Position numbers and translations under genes: made by a program | Part shown: positions 1 to 8,378 of the stretch, piece by piece | Layout: each line of letters starts with the position of its first letter | Numbering within the stretch: the first letter of the stretch is position 1 | The notes under the pieces: generated by a model | What the model was told of the DNA's origin: nothing | The model's input: the letters and a program-made list of their open reading frames with translations, nothing else | Database searches by the model: none | DNA from: Planctomyces sp. | GTDB taxonomy: Bacteria > Planctomycetota > Planctomycetia > Planctomycetales > Planctomycetaceae | Reading direction: 5' to 3' | Assembly: GCA_016795105.1 (NCBI GenBank) | Contig: JAEUIH010000012.1 | Span: 1-64,000 of the forward strand | DNA: 64,000 bases

Positions 1-20
1 TAAAGGTCGTGACATCCCCG

Positions 21-55
21 CATCCGATCGGATCGCTTCGCGATCCGATCGGATG
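21..55. repeat. Perfect 16-bp stem-loop at the edge of a direct repeat
   Basis: The left arm at 21-36 and the right arm at 40-55 are exact reverse complements around a 3-nt TTC loop. The right arm overlaps the start of the 92-bp direct repeat that begins at 45. There is a T-rich stretch further on, around 68-81, but it is not directly adjacent, so a terminator role is uncertain. It could equally be the end of a mobile or dispersed repeat. The second repeat copy near 1358 keeps only the right-arm part. Confidence 0.75.
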
Positions 56-136
56 CGAGGATGAAAGTGTTTTTGTTTTTCTCGTTCTAGTTGCCAAACC
101 GATTCACCTCTGGCACAGGGCCAGAAGGGTCTGCAG
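45..136 (+). repeat. 92-bp direct repeat, left copy (pairs with 1358-1449)
   Basis: This segment reappears at 1358-1449 with only a few substitutions, mainly a 5-base block after the shared CCGATCGGATG and one change near the 3' end. The two copies bracket the HigBA toxin-antitoxin pair. The repeat has an open reading frame that could extend the toxin gene upstream, but that translation is low complexity and is probably not protein coding. Confidence 0.8.
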
Positions 137-396
137 CGGTCCCCAAAACTGCGATCCTTGTTCTCTCTACTGCAGCGGTCTCCCATTATTTTTGCCCACC
201 CATCTTTTTGCCCACCCCCAAACGCCCCTCAGCGACCAACAAGCCGCTGCCACCAGAAACCAACTCCAAACTCGGTTTTGCGGTGGCGGGGCAGGCGCAA
301 ATTTGCCTTGGAGATTCGCTGCTGGATGTCGACCGTCGGCTGGCTCGCCTGGAACAGTTCTGGGAAGACATCGAGAAGTTTCGACGTTTCCGGGCT

Positions 397-443
397 GTTC
401 GCTTTCTGCGAACTTTCGACTTGTGGGTTCGTTTTTCACGAAC
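397..443. promoter_or_regulatory. Paired inverted-repeat operators upstream of higBA (candidate)
   Basis: Two inverted repeats of one architecture, GTTCGY-N5-RCGAAC, lie at 397-413 and 427-443. Their centres are 30 bp apart, close to three helical turns, and the downstream one ends 40 bp before the toxin start codon. HigA-type antitoxins are helix-turn-helix autorepressors that bind palindromes in their own promoter, so these are good operator candidates. The arms and spacing are seen directly; the binding is inferred. Confidence 0.55.
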
Positions 444-483
444 TAACATGCATGAAAGTGCCGATAGCAGGAGCAAAGATCGG

Positions 484-879
484 ATGCGGGTCATTTCCAA
501 AACACGACTGCGAGCATTCTGGGAGACTCCCGGATTCGCTGATGCAGAGGGCCCGTTGCGAGCATGGCACACTCATGTCAGTGACAAGAGCGTGGCTTGG
601 TACTCATGGGCAGACGTGAAGGCCGAGTTCGGATCGGCGAGCCTCGTCGGGAACTGCGTAGTCTTCAACATTGGGGGAAACAAATACCGACTGGCAACTC
701 GCATCCTGTATCCCAGCCAGAAGGTCTTTATTCTGAAGTGCATGACGCACGTTGAATACGACGAAGACAAGTGGAAGGCGGATTGCGGCTGCTACGAGCC
801 TCCTCCCAATCCCAGCAAGACAGTCAAAGCGGCTACCCAGGAAGCCAAAACGACGAGGCGAAAGAAACGAGGAACCTGA
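484..879 (+). CDS. higB: HigB-type toxin, mRNA interferase of a type II toxin-antitoxin system
   Basis: Predicted ribosome-dependent mRNA endonuclease that arrests translation when its antitoxin is lost. The 131-residue product begins MRVISKTRLRAFWE and continues with a RAWH...AWYSWADVK core and an NKYRLATRI segment, the pattern of the HigB_toxin family (PF09907). Family members are usually near 100 residues; this one carries an extra basic C-terminal tail ending KTTRRKKRGT. The frame is open upstream to 91, but the conserved N-terminus and an AGGAG at 469-473 support ATG 484. The antitoxin start lies 2 bases after the stop, so the two are cotranscribed in toxin-first order, as is typical for HigBA. 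Confidence 0.85.
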   Translation: MRVISKTRLRAFWETPGFADAEGPLRAWHTHVSDKSVAWYSWADVKAEFGSASLVGNCVVFNIGGNKYRLATRILYPSQKVFILKCMTHVEYDEDKWKADCGCYEPPPNPSKTVKAATQEAKTTRRKKRGT

Positions 880-881
880 CC

Positions 882-1328
882 GTGACAGCCAAAACCGTGA
901 CATCCAGGACTCAATTCCGTTTGAAGGGAAAGTGCCGTGACTCCTACTTGGAGCTTGTGCTCGATTTTCCCTTGGCGTCGATTAAGTCCGTTGAGCATCT
1001 TGCTGAAGCACAGCGGGTGATAGATGGCCTGCTTTCCCGTGGCACGCTGGACGCAGGCGAAGAGACCTATCTCGACGCTCTGAGTGACCTCGTGGGTTCC
1101 TATGAAGATGAACATCATTCCATTGAACCTGCCTCCGACGCCGACATGCTGCGGCATCTGATGGAAGCCAAGGGGGTGTCTCAGATGCAATTGAGCCGGG
1201 ATACGGGTCTGCCAAAGTCCACGATTTCAGAAGTGCTCGCCGGAAAGAAGCCGTTCAGTCGCAAATTGATTCACGTCTTGTCGAACTACTTCCATGTCGA
1301 TGTGGGTGTCCTGGCAGCGAACTTCTGA
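882..1328 (+). CDS. higA: HigA-type antitoxin with XRE helix-turn-helix domain
   Basis: Predicted antitoxin that neutralises the adjacent HigB and represses the operon. The GTG start at 882 is chosen because it sits 2 bases after the toxin stop and 8 bases after AGGA at 870-873; it gives 148 residues. The N-terminal half (SYLELVLDFPLASIKS, then a helical YLDALSDLVGSYEDE segment) matches the HigA family. The C-terminal third is an XRE-type helix-turn-helix with GVSQMQLSRDTGLPKSTISE and a GKKPFSRK turn. A longer frame begins at 771 inside the toxin gene, but its extra residues are toxin-shadow sequence. Confidence 0.85.
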   Translation: MTAKTVTSRTQFRLKGKCRDSYLELVLDFPLASIKSVEHLAEAQRVIDGLLSRGTLDAGEETYLDALSDLVGSYEDEHHSIEPASDADMLRHLMEAKGVSQMQLSRDTGLPKSTISEVLAGKKPFSRKLIHVLSNYFHVDVGVLAANF

Positions 1329-1357
1329 GATCGTGATGAACCCTTTCAGTTGCTCAA

Positions 1358-1449
1358 CCGATCGGATGAGGGGATGAAAGTGTTTTTGTTTTTCTCGTTC
1401 TAGTTGCCAAACCGATTCACCTCTGGCACAGGGCCAGAGGGGTCTGCAG
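1358..1449 (+). repeat. 92-bp direct repeat, right copy (pairs with 45-136)
   Basis: Near-identical to 45-136 and placed 30 bases after the HigA stop codon. Together the two copies delimit a ~1.3-kb unit holding only the toxin-antitoxin pair. Recombination between them would delete the cassette precisely. The same sequence may be a dispersed genomic repeat, which this window cannot show. Confidence 0.8.
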
Positions 1450-1595
1450 GGCCGAAGGGGGTCCGCCGGGCCAGGGGGGCTGTTGGTGCAACTGATGAGA
1501 GCGCGAAATCAGAATGCGGAAATTTATCCAGCACTGGGGATGTTCAATACTCAAAGCAGAGAATAGTGCCACCAGTTTGTCACGCAAGGATGCGA

Positions 1596-2046
1596 AGAAT
1601 TCAGACGCTCCAATTCTGTCTTCTCTGCGTCCTTGCGCCTCTGCGTCTCTGCGTTCTCTTTCACGACAACCTGTGACGTCGTGTCGTGGTTGTGAATTTC
1701 ATCTTCATCCGGTGGCTGGGTGAGTCCGTGCGATGGGGAGCTGACGCCTGCGGCTTGCCGCTAAACTTGCGCAGACGCCTGAGGCTCGCCGATAAACTGT
1801 AGTCTGGGGCATGGTGGCTGGCAGGGGCAAAATTTGACGCAGAGGCGCAGAGAATTCAGACGCTCCTTCTCTGCGTCCTTGCGCCTCTGCGTCTCTGCGT
1901 TCTCTTTCACGACAACCTGTGACGTCATGTCGTGGTTGTGAAATGTTTCTTCATCCGGCGGCTGGTTGAGTCCGTGCGATGGGGAGCTGACGCCTGCGGC
2001 TTGCCGCTAAACTTGCGCAGACGCCTGCGGCTCGCCGTTAAACTGG
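1596..2046 (+). repeat. Duplicated ~200-bp non-coding segment (1596-1800 and 1851-2046)
   Basis: Two direct copies differ by scattered substitutions and short indels. Each holds a block rich in CTCTGCGT-type words followed by a GACGCCTGCGGCTTGCCGC block. The sequence AGAATTCAGACGCTC begins each copy, and each ends near CTCGCCG(A/T)TAAACTG. Short inverted matches such as GCGCAGAG and CTCTGCG can fold. No coding sequence is supported between 1450 and 2195; the short reading frames here are repeat derived. Confidence 0.75.
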
Positions 2047-2195
2047 GTTGGGGGCAATTTCTCTTTCTGGGCGTGTTCCTCTACTGAACGGTTGAATCGC
2101 AGGCGAAGTTCGTCCATCCTTGCACCTGAGCGAGTCAATACGTGACTTTGCGGGCGGGGAATTACCGTCTGCGATTGTCTCAGCAAGGAGCTGTT

Positions 2196-4778
2196 ATGAA
2201 GCAAATCAGCATGGTCGTCATTCTCCTCATGATGGGTGTGGTATCGCCTGCTGTGGCGGATGAAACTCAGCCATTGCCGGAAGAACAGATCAGCTTCTTC
2301 GAGACAAAGATTCGTCCGGTGCTGGTGGAGCATTGTTACAAGTGTCACTCTGCTGAGTCGAAGATTGTTCAGGGCGGACTGAAACTTGACCATCGGGACG
2401 GTCTACTCAAAGGTGGCGACAGTGGCGCGGCGATTACGCCGGAGAATGCGGCTCAGAGTCTGCTTCTGAAAGCCATCAAGTACGAAGGTTTGGAAATGCC
2501 GCCGTCCGGAAGGCTGCCGGATTCGGTGATTAGAGATTTTGAAACATGGATCTCAATGGGCGCCCCGGATCCTCGTGTGACAGCACCGAAGTCGTCACAT
2601 CACAAGACCGTTTCGGACATTGGCCGTGACCACTGGGCGTTCCAGCCGGTCAGTAATCCTCCCCGCCCCTCGGTAAACGACCGTGAGTGGTCGATTGATC
2701 CGCTGGATGACTTTGTCCTTGCGAGGCTCAATGCAGCGGGGCTGAAACCAGTCACCGATGCTGACCGTTATACATGGCTGCGACGGGTGACCTTCGATCT
2801 GACGGGTTTGCCGCCAACGCCGGGCGAGATTGATTCGTTCATACGAGACGATTCACCTGAGGCGTATAGCACCGTCGTTGATCGCCTGTTGTCCTCGCGT
2901 GCATTTGGTGAACGCTGGGCGCGGCACTGGCTCGATCTCACCGGGTATGCCGACATGATGGGAACCTCAAACAATGTCTTTGCGGAACATGCATGGCGTT
3001 ATCGAGATTATTTGATTGAGGCATACAACAAAGATAAGCCGTATGATCGCTTTGTACGGGAACAGATTGCCGGGGATTTGCTCCCGGCCGAATCGCCGAC
3101 AGAGCAGGCCGAAAATATTGTGGCCACAGGTTTTCTGATGGTCGGTGATGTTGAGATCGTGGAGCCCGACAAGGCCAAGCTGGAAGCGGACCATATCGAT
3201 ACACAGGTGAGCAAAATCGGGATCACGTTTCTGGGAATGACGCTCGGTTGCGTGCGTTGCCATGATCACAAGTTCGATCCTTTGGTGCTGTCAGACTATT
3301 ACGGGATCGCAGGAATGCTTCGAAGTTCGCCTTCGACACATAAAATCCCGTTCGGTGTCTGGAGTCTGCTCAACTCCACGGTTCTTCCCGAGACGCCCGA
3401 ACAGCTTGCAGTCCGGCAAAAGCTGGAAGCCGATCATGAGGCGAACCTCGCTCAACTGAAAGCTCGTCGGGATCAACTTGAAAACGACCGAAAGGCCGTC
3501 ATTGCAGAACTCGAGCAACTGACTCTGGCCGAACAGACGACTTCTGCGCTCGTGGCCGGCACGGCTGGCGAATCCGAGACGCGGCCCGCCGTCGACGCGG
3601 CTGCTCTTGCGATGAAGAAGGAAACACTCACGAAACGGCGTGATGAACTTTCGGCCCAACTTCAGCCACTCGGACCTGCCATTCAACATGCGGAGTTCTT
3701 CCGTTCCAAAGCACCTCGCGCGTTTGCGATGAGCGATGGCAAGGAACCATCGAACATGCCCATTTATATCCGAGGAAACCCATATGCGCCTGGATCGGTG
3801 GTTCCTCGAGGAGTAATCCGGATCGCGTCCTGGGAAGAAGAGTCCCCGGCGATTCCGACTGGACAGAGCGGACGTCTGCAGCTCGCAGACTGGCTTGCGG
3901 ATCGCCGGAATCCGCTCACCGCGCGAGTCATTGTCAACCGGATTTGGCAGAAGCTGTTTGGCGAGGGACTGGTTCGCAGCGTCGACTACTTCGGTTCCCG
4001 AGGAGAGCTTCCGACGCATCCTGAGATGCTCGATCATCTGGCGATCCGACTTATGGATCAGGGGTGGTCACAGAAGCAATTGATTCGCTCGATCGTACTC
4101 AGCCGTACGTATCGACTCAGCAGTACAAATGACGCATCTGCGATGCAGATTGATCCCGACAACCGTCTCCTGTGGCGAATGAATCGACAGCGACTCGACG
4201 CCGAAGCGATTCGCGATGGATTGCTGGCAGTCAGTGGTGAACTGATCACGAGTATCGGGGGGCCGGCGTTGGTGCTTGAGTTTCCTGAAAATTGTGGTGA
4301 CCTGGTTCAGCAGGGGGTCAATCCGCCGAATTATGGCCACCGAAAATCGCGTCCAGGCCAGGAGTTTCAGCGATCGATCTATTTGCCCGTTATGCGGACG
4401 ACAACGACCAGCCTTGACCGAATTCGCGGTGACTTCGACTTCATCAATCCTGCTCAGATTTCCGGTCAGCGATCCCAGACAATCGTTCCTACACAATCAC
4501 TGTTTGTCATGAACAACGAGCTATTCCGCAAAAGGGCCAGCGTTCTGGCCGATCGGCTGATTGCGGAAAACAAAAGTATCGATTCACGACTGGAACAACT
4601 CTGGTTAAAAGTCTTCAATCGCCCGATCACATCTGATGAAAAACAAAATGCGATCACGTTTCTGCAGGAGCTGGAAACCGTTCTGGTCGACCAGCCGGAA
4701 TCTGCGAGAGAAGCTTTGCAGTGGCAGGAGTTATGTCACAGCTTGCTGGCCTCCAATGAGTTCATTTTTCGAATCTGA
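2196..4778 (+). CDS. PSCyt1-DUF1549-DUF1553 planctomycete cytochrome-type protein
   Basis: Secreted multidomain protein of a family greatly expanded in Planctomycetes; its biochemical role is not established, though family members sit beside DUF1501 genes and are suspected in polymer or redox metabolism. The ATG at 2196 follows AAGGAG at 2185-2190 and gives 860 residues. Residues 1-21 form a signal peptide ending AVA. A single c-type haem motif CYKCH lies at about 47-51 (PSCyt1). DUF1549 spans roughly 170-370 and contains CVRCHDHKFDP near 351. A charged coiled-coil stretch lies near 410-450, and DUF1553 fills about 560-850. The DUF1501 gene starts 15 bases downstream. Confidence 0.92.
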   Translation: MKQISMVVILLMMGVVSPAVADETQPLPEEQISFFETKIRPVLVEHCYKCHSAESKIVQGGLKLDHRDGLLKGGDSGAAITPENAAQSLLLKAIKYEGLEMPPSGRLPDSVIRDFETWISMGAPDPRVTAPKSSHHKTVSDIGRDHWAFQPVSNPPRPSVNDREWSIDPLDDFVLARLNAAGLKPVTDADRYTWLRRVTFDLTGLPPTPGEIDSFIRDDSPEAYSTVVDRLLSSRAFGERWARHWLDLTGYADMMGTSNNVFAEHAWRYRDYLIEAYNKDKPYDRFVREQIAGDLLPAESPTEQAENIVATGFLMVGDVEIVEPDKAKLEADHIDTQVSKIGITFLGMTLGCVRCHDHKFDPLVLSDYYGIAGMLRSSPSTHKIPFGVWSLLNSTVLPETPEQLAVRQKLEADHEANLAQLKARRDQLENDRKAVIAELEQLTLAEQTTSALVAGTAGESETRPAVDAAALAMKKETLTKRRDELSAQLQPLGPAIQHAEFFRSKAPRAFAMSDGKEPSNMPIYIRGNPYAPGSVVPRGVIRIASWEEESPAIPTGQSGRLQLADWLADRRNPLTARVIVNRIWQKLFGEGLVRSVDYFGSRGELPTHPEMLDHLAIRLMDQGWSQKQLIRSIVLSRTYRLSSTNDASAMQIDPDNRLLWRMNRQRLDAEAIRDGLLAVSGELITSIGGPALVLEFPENCGDLVQQGVNPPNYGHRKSRPGQEFQRSIYLPVMRTTTTSLDRIRGDFDFINPAQISGQRSQTIVPTQSLFVMNNELFRKRASVLADRLIAENKSIDSRLEQLWLKVFNRPITSDEKQNAITFLQELETVLVDQPESAREALQWQELCHSLLASNEFIFRI

Positions 4779-4793
4779 CGAAAGGCATCGCTG

Positions 4794-6197
4794 ATGTTGA
4801 ATGGTACTTTCTTCAGTCGCCGCCAGATGCTGCAAAGCACAGCCTGCGGTTTTGGTGGATTGGCACTTGCTGAACTCGTTCATGCGGCGGCTAATCCTGA
4901 AGCGATCCGGCTTCCGGGGATGATCCCAAAAGCGAAACGTGTGATTTTCTTGTTTATGGCGGGAGGGCCGTCGCAGCTGGATTTGTTCGATCCCAAAGAG
5001 TTTATCCGTGAAAAACACGGCCAAACGATCGATTCTCCACTTCGACCCGAGGTGATTCAAATTGGGACGGAGAAGTATCTTGCACTGGGAGCAATGGCAC
5101 CGGTGCGACCGCGAGGAGACTCCGGTTTAATGATTTCCGACCTTATGCCACACTTATCAAGTATCGCCGATGACATCTGTCTATTGCGGGGCATGACCGC
5201 CGACAATCCGCAGCATGCCAGTGCGACGAATCAGTTCCATACGGGAGTCTTTACTGAAGTCCGGCCATCCATGGGGGCATGGATCAGCTATGGCCTTGGG
5301 ACAGAGAATCAGGACTTGCCGAGCTTTATCAGTATCCATGCGCCAGGAGTGCGGACCTATGGATCAGGATTTCTCCCTGCGGCTCATCAGGGAACACCAT
5401 TGACAGTCCCGCTGAACGACCAGACGCTGCCAATCGACAACCTGCGAAACGTCTCGCCCAGCGAAGTGATTCAACGACGGCGACTTGATATGACTCGGAG
5501 ACTTAATCAACGATTGATTGACGATCTGCATGGCGACCGAAACATGGAAGGCATGATTGAAAATATGGAGCTGGCCTTTCGGATGCAGACAACCACACCG
5601 CAACTTGTTGATCTCTCCAAAGAAACCCAGGATACGCTCGACCTTTACGGCGTCGGAAGTGGCAGAGCGAGTGATAAACATGGTCGCGCCTGCCTGCTGG
5701 CTCGAAAGCTGAGCGAGTCGGGGGTCCGCTTTGTTCAGGTGACAATGGATGGTTGGGACCATCATGGGGATATTCGAGGAAACCTACCCAGACTCTGCGA
5801 TCAAACGGATCAGCCAGTTGCAGGTTTGATCAAGGATCTTAAGCGGCGAGGGCTGCTCGATGATACCCTGGTGTTGTGGTCCGGCGAGTTTGGGCGTACG
5901 CCCTGGAGCCAGGACCTCAGTGGTACCGCACCGATCGATACTCATGGCCGCGAACATCAGCCTGAGAGTTTCTGTGCGTGGATGGCAGGTGGCGGTGTTA
6001 AATCCGGCTTCACATGGGGTGAAACGGACCACATGGGATATAACGTCATCGCAGGTCGAGTCCACATCCACGACCTTCACGCGACGATGCTGCACCTGCT
6101 TGGCATCGATCATACTCAACTCACATGGCCTCATCTCGGTCGGGATTTCCGACTGACCGACGTTCATGGCTCGGTGATTAACGAAATACTCGCGTGA
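4794..6197 (+). CDS. DUF1501 family protein with Tat-like leader
   Basis: A 467-residue exported protein of the DUF1501 family, a sulfatase-like (alkaline-phosphatase-fold) group nearly always encoded next to DUF1549/DUF1553 genes in planctomycetes. The N-terminus has SRRQMLQSTACGFGGLALAE, a twin-arginine-like signal. Family landmarks include FMAGGPSQLDLFDPK near residue 55 and GEFGRTPW with a DTHGREHQPESF segment in the last third, whose Asp and His residues are plausible metal ligands. AAAGG precedes the ATG by 8 bases. It forms an operon with the upstream cytochrome gene. Confidence 0.92.
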   Translation: MLNGTFFSRRQMLQSTACGFGGLALAELVHAAANPEAIRLPGMIPKAKRVIFLFMAGGPSQLDLFDPKEFIREKHGQTIDSPLRPEVIQIGTEKYLALGAMAPVRPRGDSGLMISDLMPHLSSIADDICLLRGMTADNPQHASATNQFHTGVFTEVRPSMGAWISYGLGTENQDLPSFISIHAPGVRTYGSGFLPAAHQGTPLTVPLNDQTLPIDNLRNVSPSEVIQRRRLDMTRRLNQRLIDDLHGDRNMEGMIENMELAFRMQTTTPQLVDLSKETQDTLDLYGVGSGRASDKHGRACLLARKLSESGVRFVQVTMDGWDHHGDIRGNLPRLCDQTDQPVAGLIKDLKRRGLLDDTLVLWSGEFGRTPWSQDLSGTAPIDTHGREHQPESFCAWMAGGGVKSGFTWGETDHMGYNVIAGRVHIHDLHATMLHLLGIDHTQLTWPHLGRDFRLTDVHGSVINEILA

Positions 6198-6241
6198 GTT
6201 TTACTGCTGAGTATGCACCTCTTATTGCGATGGGACAACAC

Positions 6242-7954
6242 ATGATGCGACTGACCTTTCCAGTGATTGCCGCTCTCGTGCTGCTGGCGCCACTGAACGC
6301 CTGCGGCGACGTGCAGGTCGAGACATACAACATACCGATGCGCGACGGTATCAGGCTGGCGACAGATGTGTATCGTGATGTGGCTGTAACCAGGGCGCCC
6401 GTGATTCTGATGCGTACGCCGTATGATCGCATACCGCAGAAGGCAAACGCTGAACGCTATGCAGCCGCCGGCTACGTTGTCGTCATCCAGGATTGCCGAG
6501 GTACTCGTGCATCGGAGGGTGTTCTGGCACCTTACAACAACGAGGGTCAGGACGGATATGACACGATCGAGTGGATTACTCAGCAGGCCTGGTGCAGCGG
6601 TCGAGTAGGAATGATGGGCGGTTCGTATGTCGGCGCTGTGCAATGGCAGGCAGCGGCCGAAAGTCCTCCGGGCCTTGTTGCGATCGCTCCGCAGGCAACA
6701 TGGAGCAGCTTCTATCGAAACCTCTACCTGTCTGGTGCCGTACGGCTGTCACTCATAGCCGGCTGGATCGCCGGCAATACGAAACGGCCCGATGGGGTAA
6801 TTCCTGCAGACATGGATGAAGCTTTGATGCGGCTTCCTCTGAGTGACGTCGATAGTGCGATTGGGTGGCCAATGCCATGGCTCGACGCATACCTGACTCA
6901 TCCTGAGCCCAACGGTTTCTGGACGCGTCTTGATCTCACGTCTCGACTGCCGGAACTTCAGATTCCGGCGCTGCATGTCGTTGGCTACTATGATTTCTTC
7001 TCCCGTGAGTCCGTCGATACGTTCGTAATCATGCAGCAGCAGGCACACGATCCGCAGACTCGTCAGCAGCAACGATTGGTCCTGGGTCCATGGGATCATT
7101 GTACAATTGGTAAGCCGAAGGTCGCCGAACTCGACTTTGGCTCCGCCGCAGAGCTCGATCTGATGTCGCTCCAGCTGGACTGGTTTGACCGACATTTAAA
7201 ACAGGACGCTGCGGCGATTGCCAAATCAAATGCGGCGGTGCGATATTTTTCAATGGGCGACAATGTGTGGCATGAGTCCGACAGCTGGCCACCAGCCGGG
7301 TTTCGCCCAACGTCTTTCTTTCTGCACTCGGGCGGTCATGCCAATAGTCGCCGAGGCGATGGTCGGATCACTCTCGATGCCCCAAACTTGGCTGAGCCGG
7401 GCGATTCGTTTCGTGCTGATCCGTCAAATCCAGTGCCCGCGTGTCCGGTGACGGAAGCGAGACCAGTCAAGGCGGCTGTCTGGGGTCCCGTTGATCAGAC
7501 GCCGCTTGAAGATCGCGATGATGTGCTTGTCTACAGCACCGATCCACTCGAAGAACCGCTGACGTTCGCCGGAACCGTGACTGCTCAACTTTCTGTCAGC
7601 ACAGACACACCGGATGCCGACTGGGTTGTCAAGCTCGTCGATGTCCATCCCGATGGCCGTGCATTCAACCTTGCAACCGGTATCCTTCGCGGTCGTTATC
7701 GCAATTCACTGACAAAGCCGGAAATGATGAACCCCGGCGAAGTCTACGCAGTCACCGTCGATCTCGGCCCCTGTGCCGCCACGATCGCGAAGGGCCATCA
7801 ATTGCGAGTCGACATCTGTGGTTCACTGTTCCCGCTGTATGATCGGAACCCGAATACTCGCGAGGGTATCTTCGGAAGTCAATCGGCAGTCGCAACCGAA
7901 CAAGTGCACCACCGCCCCGGCGCGTTATCAAGTCTCATACTGCCGTTGAAGTGA
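6242..7954 (+). CDS. CocE/NonD (X-Pro dipeptidyl-peptidase-like) serine hydrolase, secreted
   Basis: Alpha/beta-hydrolase of the CocE/NonD family, cleaving acyl-ester or acyl-amide substrates that cannot be predicted here. Starting at ATG 6242 the product has 570 residues with a hydrophobic leader ending near LLAPLNACG, so it is exported and possibly a lipoprotein. The nucleophile lies in GGSYVG (Ser128), with Asp251 in GYYDFF and His286 in GPWDHC completing a triad. The C-terminal part (LTFAGTVTAQLSV onward) is the PepX_C jelly-roll. A GTG at 6194 would overlap the preceding stop in a GTGA junction, so translational coupling with a 16-residue longer leader is possible. Confidence 0.85.
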   Translation: MMRLTFPVIAALVLLAPLNACGDVQVETYNIPMRDGIRLATDVYRDVAVTRAPVILMRTPYDRIPQKANAERYAAAGYVVVIQDCRGTRASEGVLAPYNNEGQDGYDTIEWITQQAWCSGRVGMMGGSYVGAVQWQAAAESPPGLVAIAPQATWSSFYRNLYLSGAVRLSLIAGWIAGNTKRPDGVIPADMDEALMRLPLSDVDSAIGWPMPWLDAYLTHPEPNGFWTRLDLTSRLPELQIPALHVVGYYDFFSRESVDTFVIMQQQAHDPQTRQQQRLVLGPWDHCTIGKPKVAELDFGSAAELDLMSLQLDWFDRHLKQDAAAIAKSNAAVRYFSMGDNVWHESDSWPPAGFRPTSFFLHSGGHANSRRGDGRITLDAPNLAEPGDSFRADPSNPVPACPVTEARPVKAAVWGPVDQTPLEDRDDVLVYSTDPLEEPLTFAGTVTAQLSVSTDTPDADWVVKLVDVHPDGRAFNLATGILRGRYRNSLTKPEMMNPGEVYAVTVDLGPCAATIAKGHQLRVDICGSLFPLYDRNPNTREGIFGSQSAVATEQVHHRPGALSSLILPLK

Positions 7955-8057
7955 GGGTACGGGCAGCAGGGATTTACACCACGCAGCGAGTTGATTCCGA
8001 CTGCATCCAGCGCGTAGCCAGCGTGATTGGTAACCACGAAATACGGAATCGCTGGCA

Positions 8058-8352
8058 GCGCGATTGGTAACCACGAACCTCACGAACCACACGAAACAAC
8101 ACAATCGGGTACTTGTGCGATTCTTCCGTCTATTCCGCGTCTTCCGTGGTCAAAAAGCCAGCCCTGTCTGCGACTTGAATTCAAAGCCACAAAATCTGTC
8201 TTGGAGTCTTCTCAATTGGCAAGAGAATGAGGGCAAAAGAATGCCGGACTCTCTCATTCTCCTGCCCCCATTCTTCTGCGATTTCCCGAACTCTTGATCC
8301 CCTGCGATTCTTTCGCGTGGTTCGTGTCTTTCGTGGTTGAATTACCAACGAC
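8058..8352. repeat. MITE-like element with imperfect inverted ends
   Basis: The left end (TTGGTAACCACGAACC and onward, from about 8063) and the right end near 8309-8350 (reverse complement TTGGTAATTCAACCACGA) form imperfect terminal inverted repeats rich in CCACGAA words. A direct duplication of GATTGGTAACCACGAA occurs at 8025-8040 and 8062-8077. No supported gene lies between 7955 and 8378. The size, non-coding interior and inverted ends suggest a small non-autonomous mobile element, but target-site duplication was not established. Confidence 0.45.
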
Positions 8353-8378
8353 CTTAACTCCGGAGGCTTAGTTCTGAA

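Noticed and set aside
45-1449. Integron cassette with attC sites
   Set aside because: The flanking repeats and hairpin suggested it, but I could not find the attC core pattern or an integrase, so a generic repeat-bounded unit is the safer description.
3291-4037. 248-codon minus-strand frame inside the DUF1553 gene
   Set aside because: Shadow of the conserved + strand gene; no start context or known family.
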